64,000 bases of DNA. Origin: an uncultured Sphingomonadaceae bacterium (GTDB lineage: Bacteria; Pseudomonadota; Alphaproteobacteria; Sphingomonadales; Sphingomonadaceae). This document shows positions 1-8,709 of this stretch, piece by piece. Position 1 is the first letter of the stretch, and the number at the start of each line of letters is the position of its first letter. The position numbers were made by a program, and so were the translations under genes. The stretch spans positions 521,001-585,000 of the forward strand of contig CANMWO010000003.1 of assembly GCA_947501695.1 (NCBI GenBank). Direction: 5' to 3'. The notes under the pieces were generated by a model. That model searched no databases. It was not told the origin of the DNA and saw only the letters and a list, made by a program, of their open reading frames with translations.

Positions 1-1170
1 AATTCCGATCATCTCCGCCGTCAGAACAGCACCTTCGTTCATCACTATCGAGCGTCTGATACGGTTCTGCAATTCGCGGACATTGCCTGGCCAGTCATAA
101 GCGGCCAATGCCAGTGCTGCGTCACCGTCCAAACTCTGAAAGGATTTGTCTTCTTCTTCCGAAAAGCGGCGCAAAAACTCATTGGCGATCAGGGAAATAT
201 CATGTCCACGATCACGAAGTGGAGGAATCTCAATAGGGATAACCGCCAACCGATAGAATAGATCTTCCCGAAACCGTCCTTCAGCTACTTCATGGGCCGG
301 GTCTCTATTTGTTGCACAAACCACGCGCACATCGACCTGTTCAGTGTTTGAACTGCCCACTCGCTGAATGGTTCCAGTTTGTAGAAACCGGAGTAATTTT
401 ACCTGGAGCTTAATGTCCATCTCGCAGATTTCGTCGAGAAACAGCGTCCCGCCGCTGGCTGCGAGAGCAGCCCCCACTCGATCCGAAGTGGCCCCGGTAA
501 AGGATCCTTTCATATGACCAAAAATTTCGGACTCAAGCAAATCTGCGGGAATTGCACCACAGTTTATCGCAACAAACGGACCTTTTGCGCGCTTACCCTG
601 CTTGTGCACCGCTTCTGCGGTAACTTCCTTGCCGGTCCCGCTTTCACCGGTAATGAAAATTGTCGCTTTGCTATCCGCAACATTTTCAATAGCTTTATAC
701 AGAGCTTGCATTTGCGGCGATTTTCCGATGAATCCATGAAAATTCGTTCGGTCCCGAAGATGTTTAACCGCCCGGACTTCCTGAACCAGTTCACTTTTTT
801 CACTCGCATTGCGAGCGGTTGTCATCAATCGTTCCGGGGCAATCGGCTTGACCAGAAAGTCGTATGCGCCAGCCTGCATCGCTTTGATCGCACGATTGAT
901 AGATCCATCGGCCGTTACCACAATCACAGAACTATTTTGTAGATAAGCACTATTCTGTTGTAAAAGGTCCAGACCATCAATGTCAGGCAATTGAAGATCG
1001 AGAAGGATAATAGAATAGGGCTTTTTGGCAGATTGCAGCAATTGCAAGGCCGTTGCGCCGTCATCTGCAATATCTACTTCAAAACCCTCATTCTTAAGCT
1101 GCTCAGAATAGTTGAACGCAAGACTGGCCATATCTTCCACAACCAGCGCATGATGAACGGATTTGGACAT
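1..1170 (-). CDS. sigma-54-dependent response regulator, NtrC family (3' end outside window)
   Basis: Reading the minus strand from the ATG at 1170 gives 390 codons with no stop, so the gene continues past the left edge. Residues 5-120 are a receiver domain with acidic pair E12/D13, phospho-acceptor D58, T86 and K108. Residues 145-390 are an AAA+ sigma-54 activator domain: Walker A GESGTGKE (175-182), the sigma-54 contact loop GSFTGA (222-227, usual GAFTGA), Walker B GGTLFLDEI with D246/E247, and a near C-terminal WPGNVRELQNR. The Fis-type DNA-binding helix must lie beyond the window. The ATG overlaps the stop of the H-NOX gene by one base (TAATG), so the two are translationally coupled. The role of such a protein is to activate RpoN-dependent promoters; four such promoters with shared upstream palindromes lie in this locus. 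By position and family it resembles PrsR, the regulator of PEP-CTERM/EPS genes, but that identity is inference. Confidence 0.93.
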   Translation of the reverse strand, partial: MSKSVHHALVVEDMASLAFNYSEQLKNEGFEVDIADDGATALQLLQSAKKPYSIILLDLQLPDIDGLDLLQQNSAYLQNSSVIVVTADGSINRAIKAMQAGAYDFLVKPIAPERLMTTARNASEKSELVQEVRAVKHLRDRTNFHGFIGKSPQMQALYKAIENVADSKATIFITGESGTGKEVTAEAVHKQGKRAKGPFVAINCGAIPADLLESEIFGHMKGSFTGATSDRVGAALAASGGTLFLDEICEMDIKLQVKLLRFLQTGTIQRVGSSNTEQVDVRVVCATNRDPAHEVAEGRFREDLFYRLAVIPIEIPPLRDRGHDISLIANEFLRRFSEEEDKSFQSLDGDAALALAAYDWPGNVRELQNRIRRSIVMNEGAVLTAEMIGI

Positions 1171-1718
1171 TATGCTGCCGCCGCACTCGGCGGTGCAATA
1201 ATGAACGATGCGCTGAAAGCGGGGGCGTCCCGTTCCCAGCTCACCTCGCGATTGTCGCCATAGTGGATCAAGCATTGTTCAATTAAACCAAAAGCAATTG
1301 CCGCCATTGGTCGATGGGACGAATAGCGCACGATCAATCTGTCACCTTTTTTTTCGGTGCTGACCTGCGGCGGTTGAGCATCTGGATATAGCGTGCATAC
1401 TTCGGTGTGAATATGTGGTCCGACATTGTCCAATAACTCCGACGCATTCTTGTAGCGTGACAGAATCTCGGGAAATAATATGATGAAGCGTGAGAATAGT
1501 GTTCGCCCAAATTGCCGGCTAAGTTCAGAAGCGTCAATCCCGCTGAGTTCGACTGCTGCCTCGATCATCTTGGCGGCATGGGCGGTGGGATAATTCCCTA
1601 CGCTCGTAAATGCACCATTATTGGGTAGATCCGCATTGACCAATACTTTGTCTGCGAATTCGGGCGAGACGGTCTCCTCCATAAACCGAACCAATTCTGT
1701 AAAAATCACGCCTTTCAT
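1170..1718 (-). CDS. H-NOX (heme NO/oxygen-binding) domain protein
   Basis: A 182-residue stand-alone protein of the length usual for bacterial H-NOX. The start MKGVIFTELVRFMEE is typical of the family. The proximal heme ligand is present as H104, seven residues before the YPDA motif (111-114), where the soluble guanylate cyclase beta-1 chain has H105. The heme-propionate motif YxSxR is intact (Y132, S134, R136). Known members sense NO (sometimes O2) in the cytoplasm and control a histidine kinase or a cyclic-di-GMP enzyme. Here the partner encoded by the overlapping downstream gene is a sigma-54 response regulator, and no kinase is immediately adjacent; a hybrid kinase lies 10 kb away. The last ~40 residues are less conserved and end in an Ala-rich tail. 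Heme binding is predicted from the three conserved positions; the ligand is not known. Confidence 0.88.
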   Translation of the reverse strand: MKGVIFTELVRFMEETVSPEFADKVLVNADLPNNGAFTSVGNYPTAHAAKMIEAAVELSGIDASELSRQFGRTLFSRFIILFPEILSRYKNASELLDNVGPHIHTEVCTLYPDAQPPQVSTEKKGDRLIVRYSSHRPMAAIAFGLIEQCLIHYGDNREVSWERDAPAFSASFIIAPPSAAAA

Positions 1719-1762
1719 AGAAATATCCTCTTTTTGATAGCAGCTACCATAGCTCTCGATAG

Positions 1763-1797
1763 TTGCATTTTGCTAATATTCCGTTTGCATTTTGCAA
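1763..1797. promoter_or_regulatory. paired upstream activator palindromes (region 1)
   Basis: Two copies of TTGCATTTTGC sit at 1763-1773 and 1785-1795, the second extended to TTTGCATTTTGCAA. Their centres are 22 bp apart (two helical turns), and the second is 85 bp upstream of the -12 element at 1875. The same palindrome family occurs in front of the other sigma-54 promoters of the locus. Likely binding sites of the response regulator encoded at 1-1170; inferred from position and repetition. Confidence 0.7.
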
Positions 1798-1861
1798 TTA
1801 ATGACAATTATTTATTGGATGAATTATTGTAACCCACTGATATAATAGAATATATTAATTC

Positions 1862-1877
1862 TGGCATATGATTTGCG
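1862..1877 (+). promoter_or_regulatory. sigma-54 (-24/-12) promoter of the export operon
   Basis: TGGCATATGATTTGCG has the invariant GG (1863-1864) and GC (1875-1876) separated by exactly 10 bp and matches the RpoN consensus TGGCAC-N5-TTGC at nearly every defined position. Transcription should begin near 1888, just ahead of the Wza-like gene at 1912. Confidence 0.78.
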
Positions 1878-1911
1878 AAGTTGGGGGAAACCCATTGTCA
1901 GGATTTTGAAG

Positions 1912-3120
1912 ATGAATTTGTTTACCCGCCTTATCACATCGCTATCCGTAGTTTCGCTGCTGAGCGCTTGCGCGGCAGGTCCTGCGCCAAGCAATTTGTC
2001 CGACAGTCGGTGGATGAATCAACAGCGTCAGCGCACGGCAGACTCAAGCGATCAAGGGCACAATTTTTCTTGCATTCAACCTAGTCGCCCAAAATTTCTT
2101 GAAGCCAGTAATTTTGTCGAACCGAACGATTTGCCCGGTGGAAGTAATATATTGTCTCCCGGAGATCGGGTTAGAGTAACTGTTGCTGGGGATGTCGACG
2201 TTCTAACAGGAATTTATGTTCTGACGGAAAATGGTTCCATTCAACTACCCCAAATCCCCCCGATTGCGATAGCGGGAAACAATGTTCTGGCAGCAGAACG
2301 TGCGATCAGATCGCATTTGTTATCCGCGGGATTTGTAAGGGACATAGGCAGCAATGTTGATGTTCGTTTGATCGAAAATTCGGGTGTCGCAATTTCAATA
2401 TCTGGAGCGGTATTTCAACCTGGTTCGGTGCGCGTTGGGGACCGCCGCACCGAAGACCGGGTAGGCCAAAAAGAAGGGCTGACCAGCGGGGATACCAATC
2501 CAGGTCGCACAGTATCGACGGCGCTACAGGTGGCGGGTGGGGTTCGTCCCGATGCCGCCGTCGATACTGTGTATTTGATTCGAGGAGGCAAGTGGACGCA
2601 GTTAAATTTGACGGGTAATTTCGACGGCTCCGATCATAGTAATCGCCCTGTAGTTGCGCTGGATCGTCTTATTGTTCCATCAAAGAAATGTTTTGATCCT
2701 TTGCTGGTTCGCCCTAGCGCCATCACCGCTCCAGGCATTCGCGTGTTCATGTCTAATCTGGCACGGTCAGCTAACAATAACGCCGGCGCAGCCATCGGCG
2801 AGAAAACCACCAGCCTGCCTTATGGAACACGTCTTTTGCAGGGTGCGATTGCGCTGAATTGCGTTGGCGGTTCTGCGATGAATGCTGGCCGCAAGGTTAT
2901 CTTGATTTCGCGTAATCCGATCAATGGTCAAAGTATTGTGACCGAACGCAAAGTTGAACGGCTTGTTCGCAGCGCGGATCGCGATGCCTATAATCCTTAC
3001 TTAATGCCAAATGACTCCCTCGCTTGCTATGACAGTGCCTTCATGAACTTTCGCGATGCTCTGAGCCTTGTTACCGATACGGCTACGCCGGCCCTTATCT
3101 TTGGGAATATCGGCAAATGA
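1912..3120 (+). CDS. polysaccharide export lipoprotein, Wza/GumB family
   Basis: 402 residues from the ATG at 1912, chosen because an AGGA lies 8 bases upstream and because it begins a clean lipoprotein signal peptide (lipobox LLSAC, then AAG). The first third contains the polysaccharide export domain (SPGDRVRVTVAGDVDVL followed by the IQLPQIPPIAIAG stretch), then SLBB-like beta-grasp segments (VAISISGAVFQPGSVRVGD; STALQVAGGVRPDAAVDTVYL). Family members form the outer-membrane pore for capsule or EPS. It heads the rightward export operon, its stop overlapping the next start by ATGA, and lies behind the sigma-54 promoter at 1862. The C-terminal ~130 residues are less typical. Confidence 0.85.
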   Translation: MNLFTRLITSLSVVSLLSACAAGPAPSNLSDSRWMNQQRQRTADSSDQGHNFSCIQPSRPKFLEASNFVEPNDLPGGSNILSPGDRVRVTVAGDVDVLTGIYVLTENGSIQLPQIPPIAIAGNNVLAAERAIRSHLLSAGFVRDIGSNVDVRLIENSGVAISISGAVFQPGSVRVGDRRTEDRVGQKEGLTSGDTNPGRTVSTALQVAGGVRPDAAVDTVYLIRGGKWTQLNLTGNFDGSDHSNRPVVALDRLIVPSKKCFDPLLVRPSAITAPGIRVFMSNLARSANNNAGAAIGEKTTSLPYGTRLLQGAIALNCVGGSAMNAGRKVILISRNPINGQSIVTERKVERLVRSADRDAYNPYLMPNDSLACYDSAFMNFRDALSLVTDTATPALIFGNIGK

Positions 3121-4529
3121 TCCATAGTCCAATATCAAAGAAAAGGCGTGTTGAACGCTTTTGGGATCTCGTTCGAGACGGATTGCATACCGAGGGGCGG
3201 TATACCCGATACCTCGCGTTATTGTCAGCCATTCTAGGTCTGATATGGCTGATCACTTTAGCATTTCTCGTTCTCATGCCCAATCGTTATGATAGCTCTT
3301 TCACACTGATTTTACCTGGTTCGGGTGTCGGGAGCAGCCTTAATCTAGAATCGATTGGACAAGCGACAACGGCAACCAATTCAGCGTTTAGTTCTTCATC
3401 GATCAGTCCAACTGAGAATTACAAACGATTGCTGATGGCCGATGTCACTCTGGCAAGAGCAGGCAAATTAGCCGGCGACGAAAATGAAAAGATGTCAGCT
3501 CCCCATGTGAAGCTGATCGATCAAACTAATTTGATAGAAGTCAGTATAACGGCTGACTCGCCTTCTCAAGCACAGAAAAAAGCGCAATCGTTGCGTGCAG
3601 CATTTCTGGATGGATTGGACCAGCTACGCCAAGATGAAGGCGAAAAGCGCGAAGAAGCCGAAAGCAAGCGTTTGGTTCAACTTGAAACCAAGGTCCGTGA
3701 AGCGCAACAAAAGTTGTTGGCCTTTCAAGGCGAAACCGGTCTTGTGTCATTGGAGCAGTTTAACAACCGGATATCTGCACTCGATTCACTCCAGGATCGC
3801 GAGCGGCAGGCCCGAACCGATACCAAGCGCGCATCGGCCACAGCGTCCCGAATTGCCAGCGCGCTCAACATATCGGTCGCCACCGCAAACAAAGCGTTCA
3901 CCCTAAAGGCTGATCCGGTTTTTCAATCTTTGCTCGCCCGCTATGCAACTGTGAATACTTCCGCTTCGGAGAAAAAGGCTACGCTTGGCCCTAATCACAG
4001 TCAGGTACAGCAGATCGATGCCGAGAATGAGCAGCTAAAAACCCAAATGCTTGCCCGCGGCAGCAAACTAACTGGCCTCAGCGGAGAAGTTCTGATGGGT
4101 TTTGCCGATCTATCAATGTCCAGCGAACGCGGTGCACTAGTTGGCGCCATGGTTGCTCGTGATTCAGAACGTCTCGGTGCCAGCGCCGGACTGGCAGACA
4201 TTCGTGCGCAAATATCAGAGCAAACAGCCAAGGCACCAAAGCTGGTCAACCAGGCGTCACAATTGGCGGATCTACAAAGGGACCTGCGCGTCTCAGAAGC
4301 CGTTTTCTCCTCAGCTCTTGCGAGAATTGATACCAACAAGGCAGATCCGTTCGCTTCTTATCCTCTGGTTCAAACACTGGAAGAGCCGAGCTTGCCAGAA
4401 GAACGCTCGTCGCCGTCCACTATTGTCGCTATAGCTGGAGCATTAGGGTCGTCCTTGGTGCTATTGATCGGATTTGGGTTATTGTGGTTCAGACAGTTAA
4501 TCATCCGCAAAGTTTTGCCGAACGCCTGA
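3117..4529 (+). CDS. chain-length / polysaccharide co-polymerase, Wzz/GumC family
   Basis: 470 residues starting in an ATGA overlap with the Wza-like gene. One membrane helix near residues 33-55, a long periplasmic part rich in predicted coiled coil (about 150-400, e.g. KRLVQLETKVREAQQKLL), and a second helix near 440-460 (IVAIAGALGSSLVLLIGFGLL) give the classic co-polymerase layout. The tail ends soon after the second helix, so there is no fused tyrosine kinase domain; a separate kinase is not seen in the window. Role: setting chain length and coupling polymerisation to export at the inner membrane. Confidence 0.82.
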   Translation: MIHSPISKKRRVERFWDLVRDGLHTEGRYTRYLALLSAILGLIWLITLAFLVLMPNRYDSSFTLILPGSGVGSSLNLESIGQATTATNSAFSSSSISPTENYKRLLMADVTLARAGKLAGDENEKMSAPHVKLIDQTNLIEVSITADSPSQAQKKAQSLRAAFLDGLDQLRQDEGEKREEAESKRLVQLETKVREAQQKLLAFQGETGLVSLEQFNNRISALDSLQDRERQARTDTKRASATASRIASALNISVATANKAFTLKADPVFQSLLARYATVNTSASEKKATLGPNHSQVQQIDAENEQLKTQMLARGSKLTGLSGEVLMGFADLSMSSERGALVGAMVARDSERLGASAGLADIRAQISEQTAKAPKLVNQASQLADLQRDLRVSEAVFSSALARIDTNKADPFASYPLVQTLEEPSLPEERSSPSTIVAIAGALGSSLVLLIGFGLLWFRQLIIRKVLPNA

Positions 4530-5767
4530 TATATTACTCCCTATTGAGCACATGGGCTTTGTGGTTGATCGGGGGTCTATATATTGCCGGACCGGTTATC
4601 GCCTGGATACTCGCACTTCATGTTGCCTGGCGGTATTATCTGGCTCCCGGCTTACCCGAACATCAGAAACCACATAAAGCTGGATTGGGCGTATGGGCCT
4701 GGATTGCCGGTATGGCTTTGTTGCTGGTCACATTGTGGGTCGGTCATATTAACTTTGACCTTGGTCTTGGCGCTACAATTAAATCGTCGATTGGATGGGC
4801 CAAAGGATGGGCGCTGCTCGCCATATTCATTATAGCGGGCGCTGCCCTCGATGTGCGCCCGGCTGTGATATATCGTGCGATATGCAAACTTGGTGCACAA
4901 ACATTGGTTCTGTTGCCGATCTTTCTGATAGCACCGTTTGTCGGCCTACCGGAGACACTCTATGTCTCTCCTTTGAAAATCGTAGGCGGTCCTGGACCGG
5001 AGTATTTTGCAACCACGCTTTACACGTTAGAACCCGGTGCTGGCATTCCACGCTGGCAATTCTTTGCACCATGGTCACCTGCCGCTGGCATGGTCGCATT
5101 GGTTTACATAATTTGTGCTATTGAAGAACAAGACCTGAAATGGAAGGTCATAGGAATTAGCGCCGGTTTAATAGTGGCGCTGCTCAGCCAGTCGCGATTG
5201 GCGCTGGTCGCAATTGCCGTCATTTGGCCAATGGCCTTTGCAATCTCGCGGATGAATAAACCCGTCATCTGGTTTCTGGCGGCACCGGTTCTACTTTTTA
5301 TCGGTTTCTTCTCTGTCAATATTGTTCAGACTGCCGGAGAAGTGCGATCAAATTTCGAAGGCGCGCGCGCAGATTCTACTCGGGTTCGAGCGACCTTAGG
5401 TCGCATCGCCGTTGACCGTTGGCAGGAGGAGGCCCCCTGGTTTGGTCACGGTATTGTCGAAAAAGGTCCCCACTTAGTAGAATATATGGTCATTGGCAGT
5501 CATCATAGCTGGTATGGATTGCTGTTTGTAAAAGGAATTATTGGTCTGTTGGCCTTGGCAATTCCGATGATGGTGAGTTTGTTCTTACTCGCAAAAAGAG
5601 CATATCGATACCCCGAAGCCCGTGTCGGCCTGTCCTTGCTGTTGTTGCTTTTTCTTTACAGCTTTGGAGAAAATCTAGAGATATTGGCCTATCTATATTG
5701 GCCGGCGCTCATCTTGATAGGAAATGGCCTGCGCCCTAGACTGACAGATGTTTCGGAAGCCGCGTGA
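4484..5767 (+). CDS. multi-spanning O-antigen polymerase/ligase-like protein (Wzy/WaaL type)
   Basis: 427 residues with about ten hydrophobic helices and a larger loop between residues 155 and 215. Near the C-terminus, GSHHSWYGLLFVKGIIGLL resembles the conserved HN..y...G..G stretch of the Wzy_C/ligase family. The GTG start at 4484 overlaps the preceding gene by 46 bp; it keeps the first helix intact, but a slightly later start is possible. As the only polymerase candidate in the locus it is the likely EPS polymerase. Its end overlaps the convergent glycosyltransferase gene by 32 bp. Confidence 0.7.
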   Translation: MVQTVNHPQSFAERLIYYSLLSTWALWLIGGLYIAGPVIAWILALHVAWRYYLAPGLPEHQKPHKAGLGVWAWIAGMALLLVTLWVGHINFDLGLGATIKSSIGWAKGWALLAIFIIAGAALDVRPAVIYRAICKLGAQTLVLLPIFLIAPFVGLPETLYVSPLKIVGGPGPEYFATTLYTLEPGAGIPRWQFFAPWSPAAGMVALVYIICAIEEQDLKWKVIGISAGLIVALLSQSRLALVAIAVIWPMAFAISRMNKPVIWFLAAPVLLFIGFFSVNIVQTAGEVRSNFEGARADSTRVRATLGRIAVDRWQEEAPWFGHGIVEKGPHLVEYMVIGSHHSWYGLLFVKGIIGLLALAIPMMVSLFLLAKRAYRYPEARVGLSLLLLLFLYSFGENLEILAYLYWPALILIGNGLRPRLTDVSEAA

Positions 5768-6770
5768 CGGCTCCAACTGGTGTCTGATGCAAAAAATTGA
5801 GCCAGTCCGATAACCGCTGATCCTCAAAAGTCATGGCCTGTTGCCGAGCCGAATGAGACATTTCGGTTAGCGGCAGCCGCCGAAGGTCGTTGAGCACCGA
5901 AACCAGACTATTCTGATCTCTGCAATCAACGACAACGCCAGAATTGAGGGCCTGTTCCGGCAGACCACCAACTGGTGCAACAATAATCGGACGTCCAGCC
6001 ATCTTTGCCTCTGCTGCAACTAAGCCAAAGCTTTCAAAATGCGACGGCACGGCCACGACATCGCAGCGGCTTAAAAAATAAGGTAGGGATTCTATTTCTC
6101 CGAAGAATCGAATATTTGGGCAACCATGAGCGAGTGCGCGGAGCGTTTCTTCCTGTTCCCCATAGCCACCAATATGAAGATATATATTGCTTGCATTATC
6201 AGTGCGTTTCACCGCCTCGATTAGCTCCGCAAATCCTTTGGCTTTCGTAAACCGGCCATAAGCACCTATTGTGAGCGACCTGTTTGCGGAAAAGCGAGGC
6301 AAGGCAATCTGTTCCAACCCCGTGAAATTGCTCCATGGATTAATCACATGAAAGGCACTCTCATTGACCTGCGTAACTTCACTGAGCCATTTTGCTTGCG
6401 CGTTGGAAACACAGATCACTTTGTCAAATAAAGCGACCGCGCATCGCAGCATAGCGCGAAAACGAGATTTAACAGGGACGTGCAAGGCTTCCCATTCGCG
6501 ATTATAACTATGTTCCATCCACACTATTTTAATATCGGGATTCCGGCTTCGCAAAGAAACAAGAAATGCGAGAACTTTCCAACTCGGTGGAAAATGGACG
6601 AGAATAATGTCGGTGTTCAATTTAGGTGCGATAGACCATTTTGGGTCAACCTCGACAATGGTCGATTCATATCGAGCGGTGAGATTTGGGTTTTGAAAAA
6701 GCTCAAGGTTTTTCGTCACGCCGCCAAGCGCAAAGTCATCAAGCAAATGGGTGATTTGAGTCCTTTTCAT
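5736..6770 (-). CDS. glycosyltransferase family 4
   Basis: 344 residues from the ATG at 6770 (AAGGAAAG just upstream; overlaps the previous stop by ATGA). The N-terminal Rossmann half starts ITHLLDDFALGGVTKNLELF. The C-terminal nucleotide-sugar half shows GAYGRFTKAKGFAELIEAV and the E-x7-E motif in PSHFESFGLVAAEAKMAG. Transfers a sugar from an activated donor onto the growing lipid-linked repeat unit at the cytoplasmic face; sugar specificity cannot be read. Last gene of the leftward flippase/glycosyltransferase operon. Confidence 0.85.
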   Translation of the reverse strand: MKRTQITHLLDDFALGGVTKNLELFQNPNLTARYESTIVEVDPKWSIAPKLNTDIILVHFPPSWKVLAFLVSLRSRNPDIKIVWMEHSYNREWEALHVPVKSRFRAMLRCAVALFDKVICVSNAQAKWLSEVTQVNESAFHVINPWSNFTGLEQIALPRFSANRSLTIGAYGRFTKAKGFAELIEAVKRTDNASNIYLHIGGYGEQEETLRALAHGCPNIRFFGEIESLPYFLSRCDVVAVPSHFESFGLVAAEAKMAGRPIIVAPVGGLPEQALNSGVVVDCRDQNSLVSVLNDLRRLPLTEMSHSARQQAMTFEDQRLSDWLNFLHQTPVGAVTRLPKHLSV

Positions 6771-7759
6771 ATTGCTTTCCTTTGCCCAGTCCACGAACCG
6801 GCAAATGCAGCAAACTGTGCCGGCTTCATGATGCGTGCGGCCAAACAAGCCAGATTGGTGATGATAGTTTTCCGAGGCTCCTCAAGTATCATTTTTGGAA
6901 ACGTGACCAAGGCCTGAAGCGAAAGGGAGAGCGCGAACGGCCCATCCCCCATGCTCGCAGCTCTGCGTGCGAGATAACGGAGCTGATAAGCTTTTGCCCT
7001 TGCCTTGTTCTTTTTGATAAAATCGGGCGCATAAAGAGCTGTTTTATCGATAGCTCGTTCCCAACTTTCAAATTGCCGCACGACGTTGGAAGACAAAGCG
7101 CCGGATACAATTCGATATTCCGTCAGCAAACCACCTATTCCTTCAAAATTTGCGGAAGCCGACAAGGCTAACCTCAACCAGCATTCAATATCTTCAGATT
7201 GCTTGAAATCCTCATCGAAATAGCATGTACGCTCCGGGAATCTGGGATGCTGGAAGGCGATCTTGTCTAGCGCTGACTTGCGAATTACTGGTGCCGATCC
7301 ATTGCCGACCGGATTGCGAGCAACAATGTCTGATGCGGAAATTTTTCCGAGCTTTGGTCGCATGGCAACCCGCAGGCGATTTCCATCCTCATCAATCAAG
7401 CGCGAACCAGAGAAGCTTACGTCCACATGGTAATTGCAGGTCAGGTGAATAGTGTGCAGCATGAGTTTACTCGGCAGCCAACGATCATCGCTGTCGAGAA
7501 ACGCAATAAGAGATCCTTTTGCTAGTCCGATGCCACGATTGCGCGCGCCCGATAATCCGCGATTGGCTTGATGCACAATCCTGATCCTCGGGTCGGTAAA
7601 TTCGGAGCAGATATCAATGCTGGCATCTGTTCCACCATCGTCAACAATGATGAGTTCAAAATTTTCATAAGTTTGATCGAGAACTGACTGGATGGCTTCA
7701 CGAACGTAGCGTTCAACATTGTAAACCGGCATTATGATCGAGACGAAAGGTTGTGTCAT
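6767..7759 (-). CDS. glycosyltransferase family 2
   Basis: 330 residues. The second of two close ATGs (7759 rather than 7765) is preferred because AAGG is then 8 bases away. A GT-A fold is evident from SIIMPVYNVERYVREAIQSV, IIVDDGGTD and the donor/metal motif FLDSDDRW. The acceptor half is about 150 residues. The C-terminal arrangement (LRYLARRAA followed by SLSLQALVTFP) is shared with the next GT2 gene, so the two are paralogues. Member of the EPS assembly operon. Confidence 0.88.
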   Translation of the reverse strand: MTQPFVSIIMPVYNVERYVREAIQSVLDQTYENFELIIVDDGGTDASIDICSEFTDPRIRIVHQANRGLSGARNRGIGLAKGSLIAFLDSDDRWLPSKLMLHTIHLTCNYHVDVSFSGSRLIDEDGNRLRVAMRPKLGKISASDIVARNPVGNGSAPVIRKSALDKIAFQHPRFPERTCYFDEDFKQSEDIECWLRLALSASANFEGIGGLLTEYRIVSGALSSNVVRQFESWERAIDKTALYAPDFIKKNKARAKAYQLRYLARRAASMGDGPFALSLSLQALVTFPKMILEEPRKTIITNLACLAARIMKPAQFAAFAGSWTGQRKAI

Positions 7760-7788
7760 TTTCATATCCTTTTAAGACTATTGTTTGT

Positions 7789-8709
7789 TTATGCGAAGAT
7801 GCGGATGCGCGTTTCACGCGGGAGAAACTGCGCAGCAATTGCACCGGTCAACGTCGCCAATCCGCGGTTTCTGCCGGAGAAAAAGGCGCGGATATTGAGG
7901 CGTAGGCCTCGCAGAGAGAAACCTAGAGCAGTATTGGCTCTCGCACCGGTTCTCAACGCTCGTCGCGCTAGGTAACGGCAATATTGTGCTTCTGCAGCGG
8001 ACCGGTCGAAATGGGTTTCGTAGGAGGAAGCAAGCAATCGCCAGCCAGCATACATTTTCTCTAGATTGGCCGATAGGCCATCACCGCTCATTCGATAGTC
8101 CACCAGATGGCAGTTGATACCGCGAATATTAAGGCCTTTGGCGCATGCACGAACCAGCCATTCCTGATCTTCGGCATAAGACATCCCTTCGCGAAATAGA
8201 CCAATTTTCTCCAGGCAATCGCTACGAAGGACAATGTTGGACGACGTGCATGTTGGATTTTCGGCAACAAGCTCTGCGACACTAAGGTTCATCGGCGGCA
8301 CGGTAGAAACGGCTCGCGATGCCTCAGGGAAATTTGATATAAATTCGACTTGGGCAAAACTGATCGCAATGTCAGGGAAACTGCGATGCCAAGACCAATG
8401 CCGCGCAAGTTTGTTGGGAAGCCAAAGGTCATCAGCATCCAAAAATGCGATGAGTTTGCCATGGGCGCAAGTGAGGCCGAAGTTCCGCGCAGCAGCAACG
8501 CCCATATTTTGTTGCGACTTCACTTTTATACGAGTGTCTTTTGACGCCATTGCCAGCGCCTTCCGCAAGCTGTTATCGGTCGAACCATCATCGACGATAA
8601 TGAGTTCAAAACTTTTTTCAGTTTGTTGCAGCACACTGGCGATCGTTGATTCCAAGGTCGAAGCCGCGTTGAATACGGGAATGATAACTGAGAATTTTAA
8701 ATTGGTCAT
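7789..8709 (-). CDS. glycosyltransferase family 2
   Basis: 306 residues from the ATG at 8709, which overlaps the flippase stop by ATGA with GGAGACAC upstream; longer open frames to 9153 are an overlap artefact. GT-A motifs: SVIIPVFNAASTLESTIASV, IIVDDGSTD and FLDADDLW. Similar overall to its downstream neighbour, suggesting a local duplication with diverged specificity. Part of the leftward EPS operon. Confidence 0.88.
   Translation of the reverse strand: MTNLKFSVIIPVFNAASTLESTIASVLQQTEKSFELIIVDDGSTDNSLRKALAMASKDTRIKVKSQQNMGVAAARNFGLTCAHGKLIAFLDADDLWLPNKLARHWSWHRSFPDIAISFAQVEFISNFPEASRAVSTVPPMNLSVAELVAENPTCTSSNIVLRSDCLEKIGLFREGMSYAEDQEWLVRACAKGLNIRGINCHLVDYRMSGDGLSANLEKMYAGWRLLASSYETHFDRSAAEAQYCRYLARRALRTGARANTALGFSLRGLRLNIRAFFSGRNRGLATLTGAIAAQFLPRETRIRIFA

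Noticed and set aside
1719-1767. Possible leftward sigma-54 promoter for the H-NOX gene (TGGTAGCTGCTATCAA)
   Set aside because: The -24 element is poor, the -12 dinucleotide is CA, and the distance to the palindromes is far shorter than at the other four promoters.
4484-5767. Exosortase for the PEP-CTERM protein
   Set aside because: The helices and the GSHHSWYGLLF stretch fit a Wzy/ligase protein; no exosortase Cys/Arg/His motif was found.
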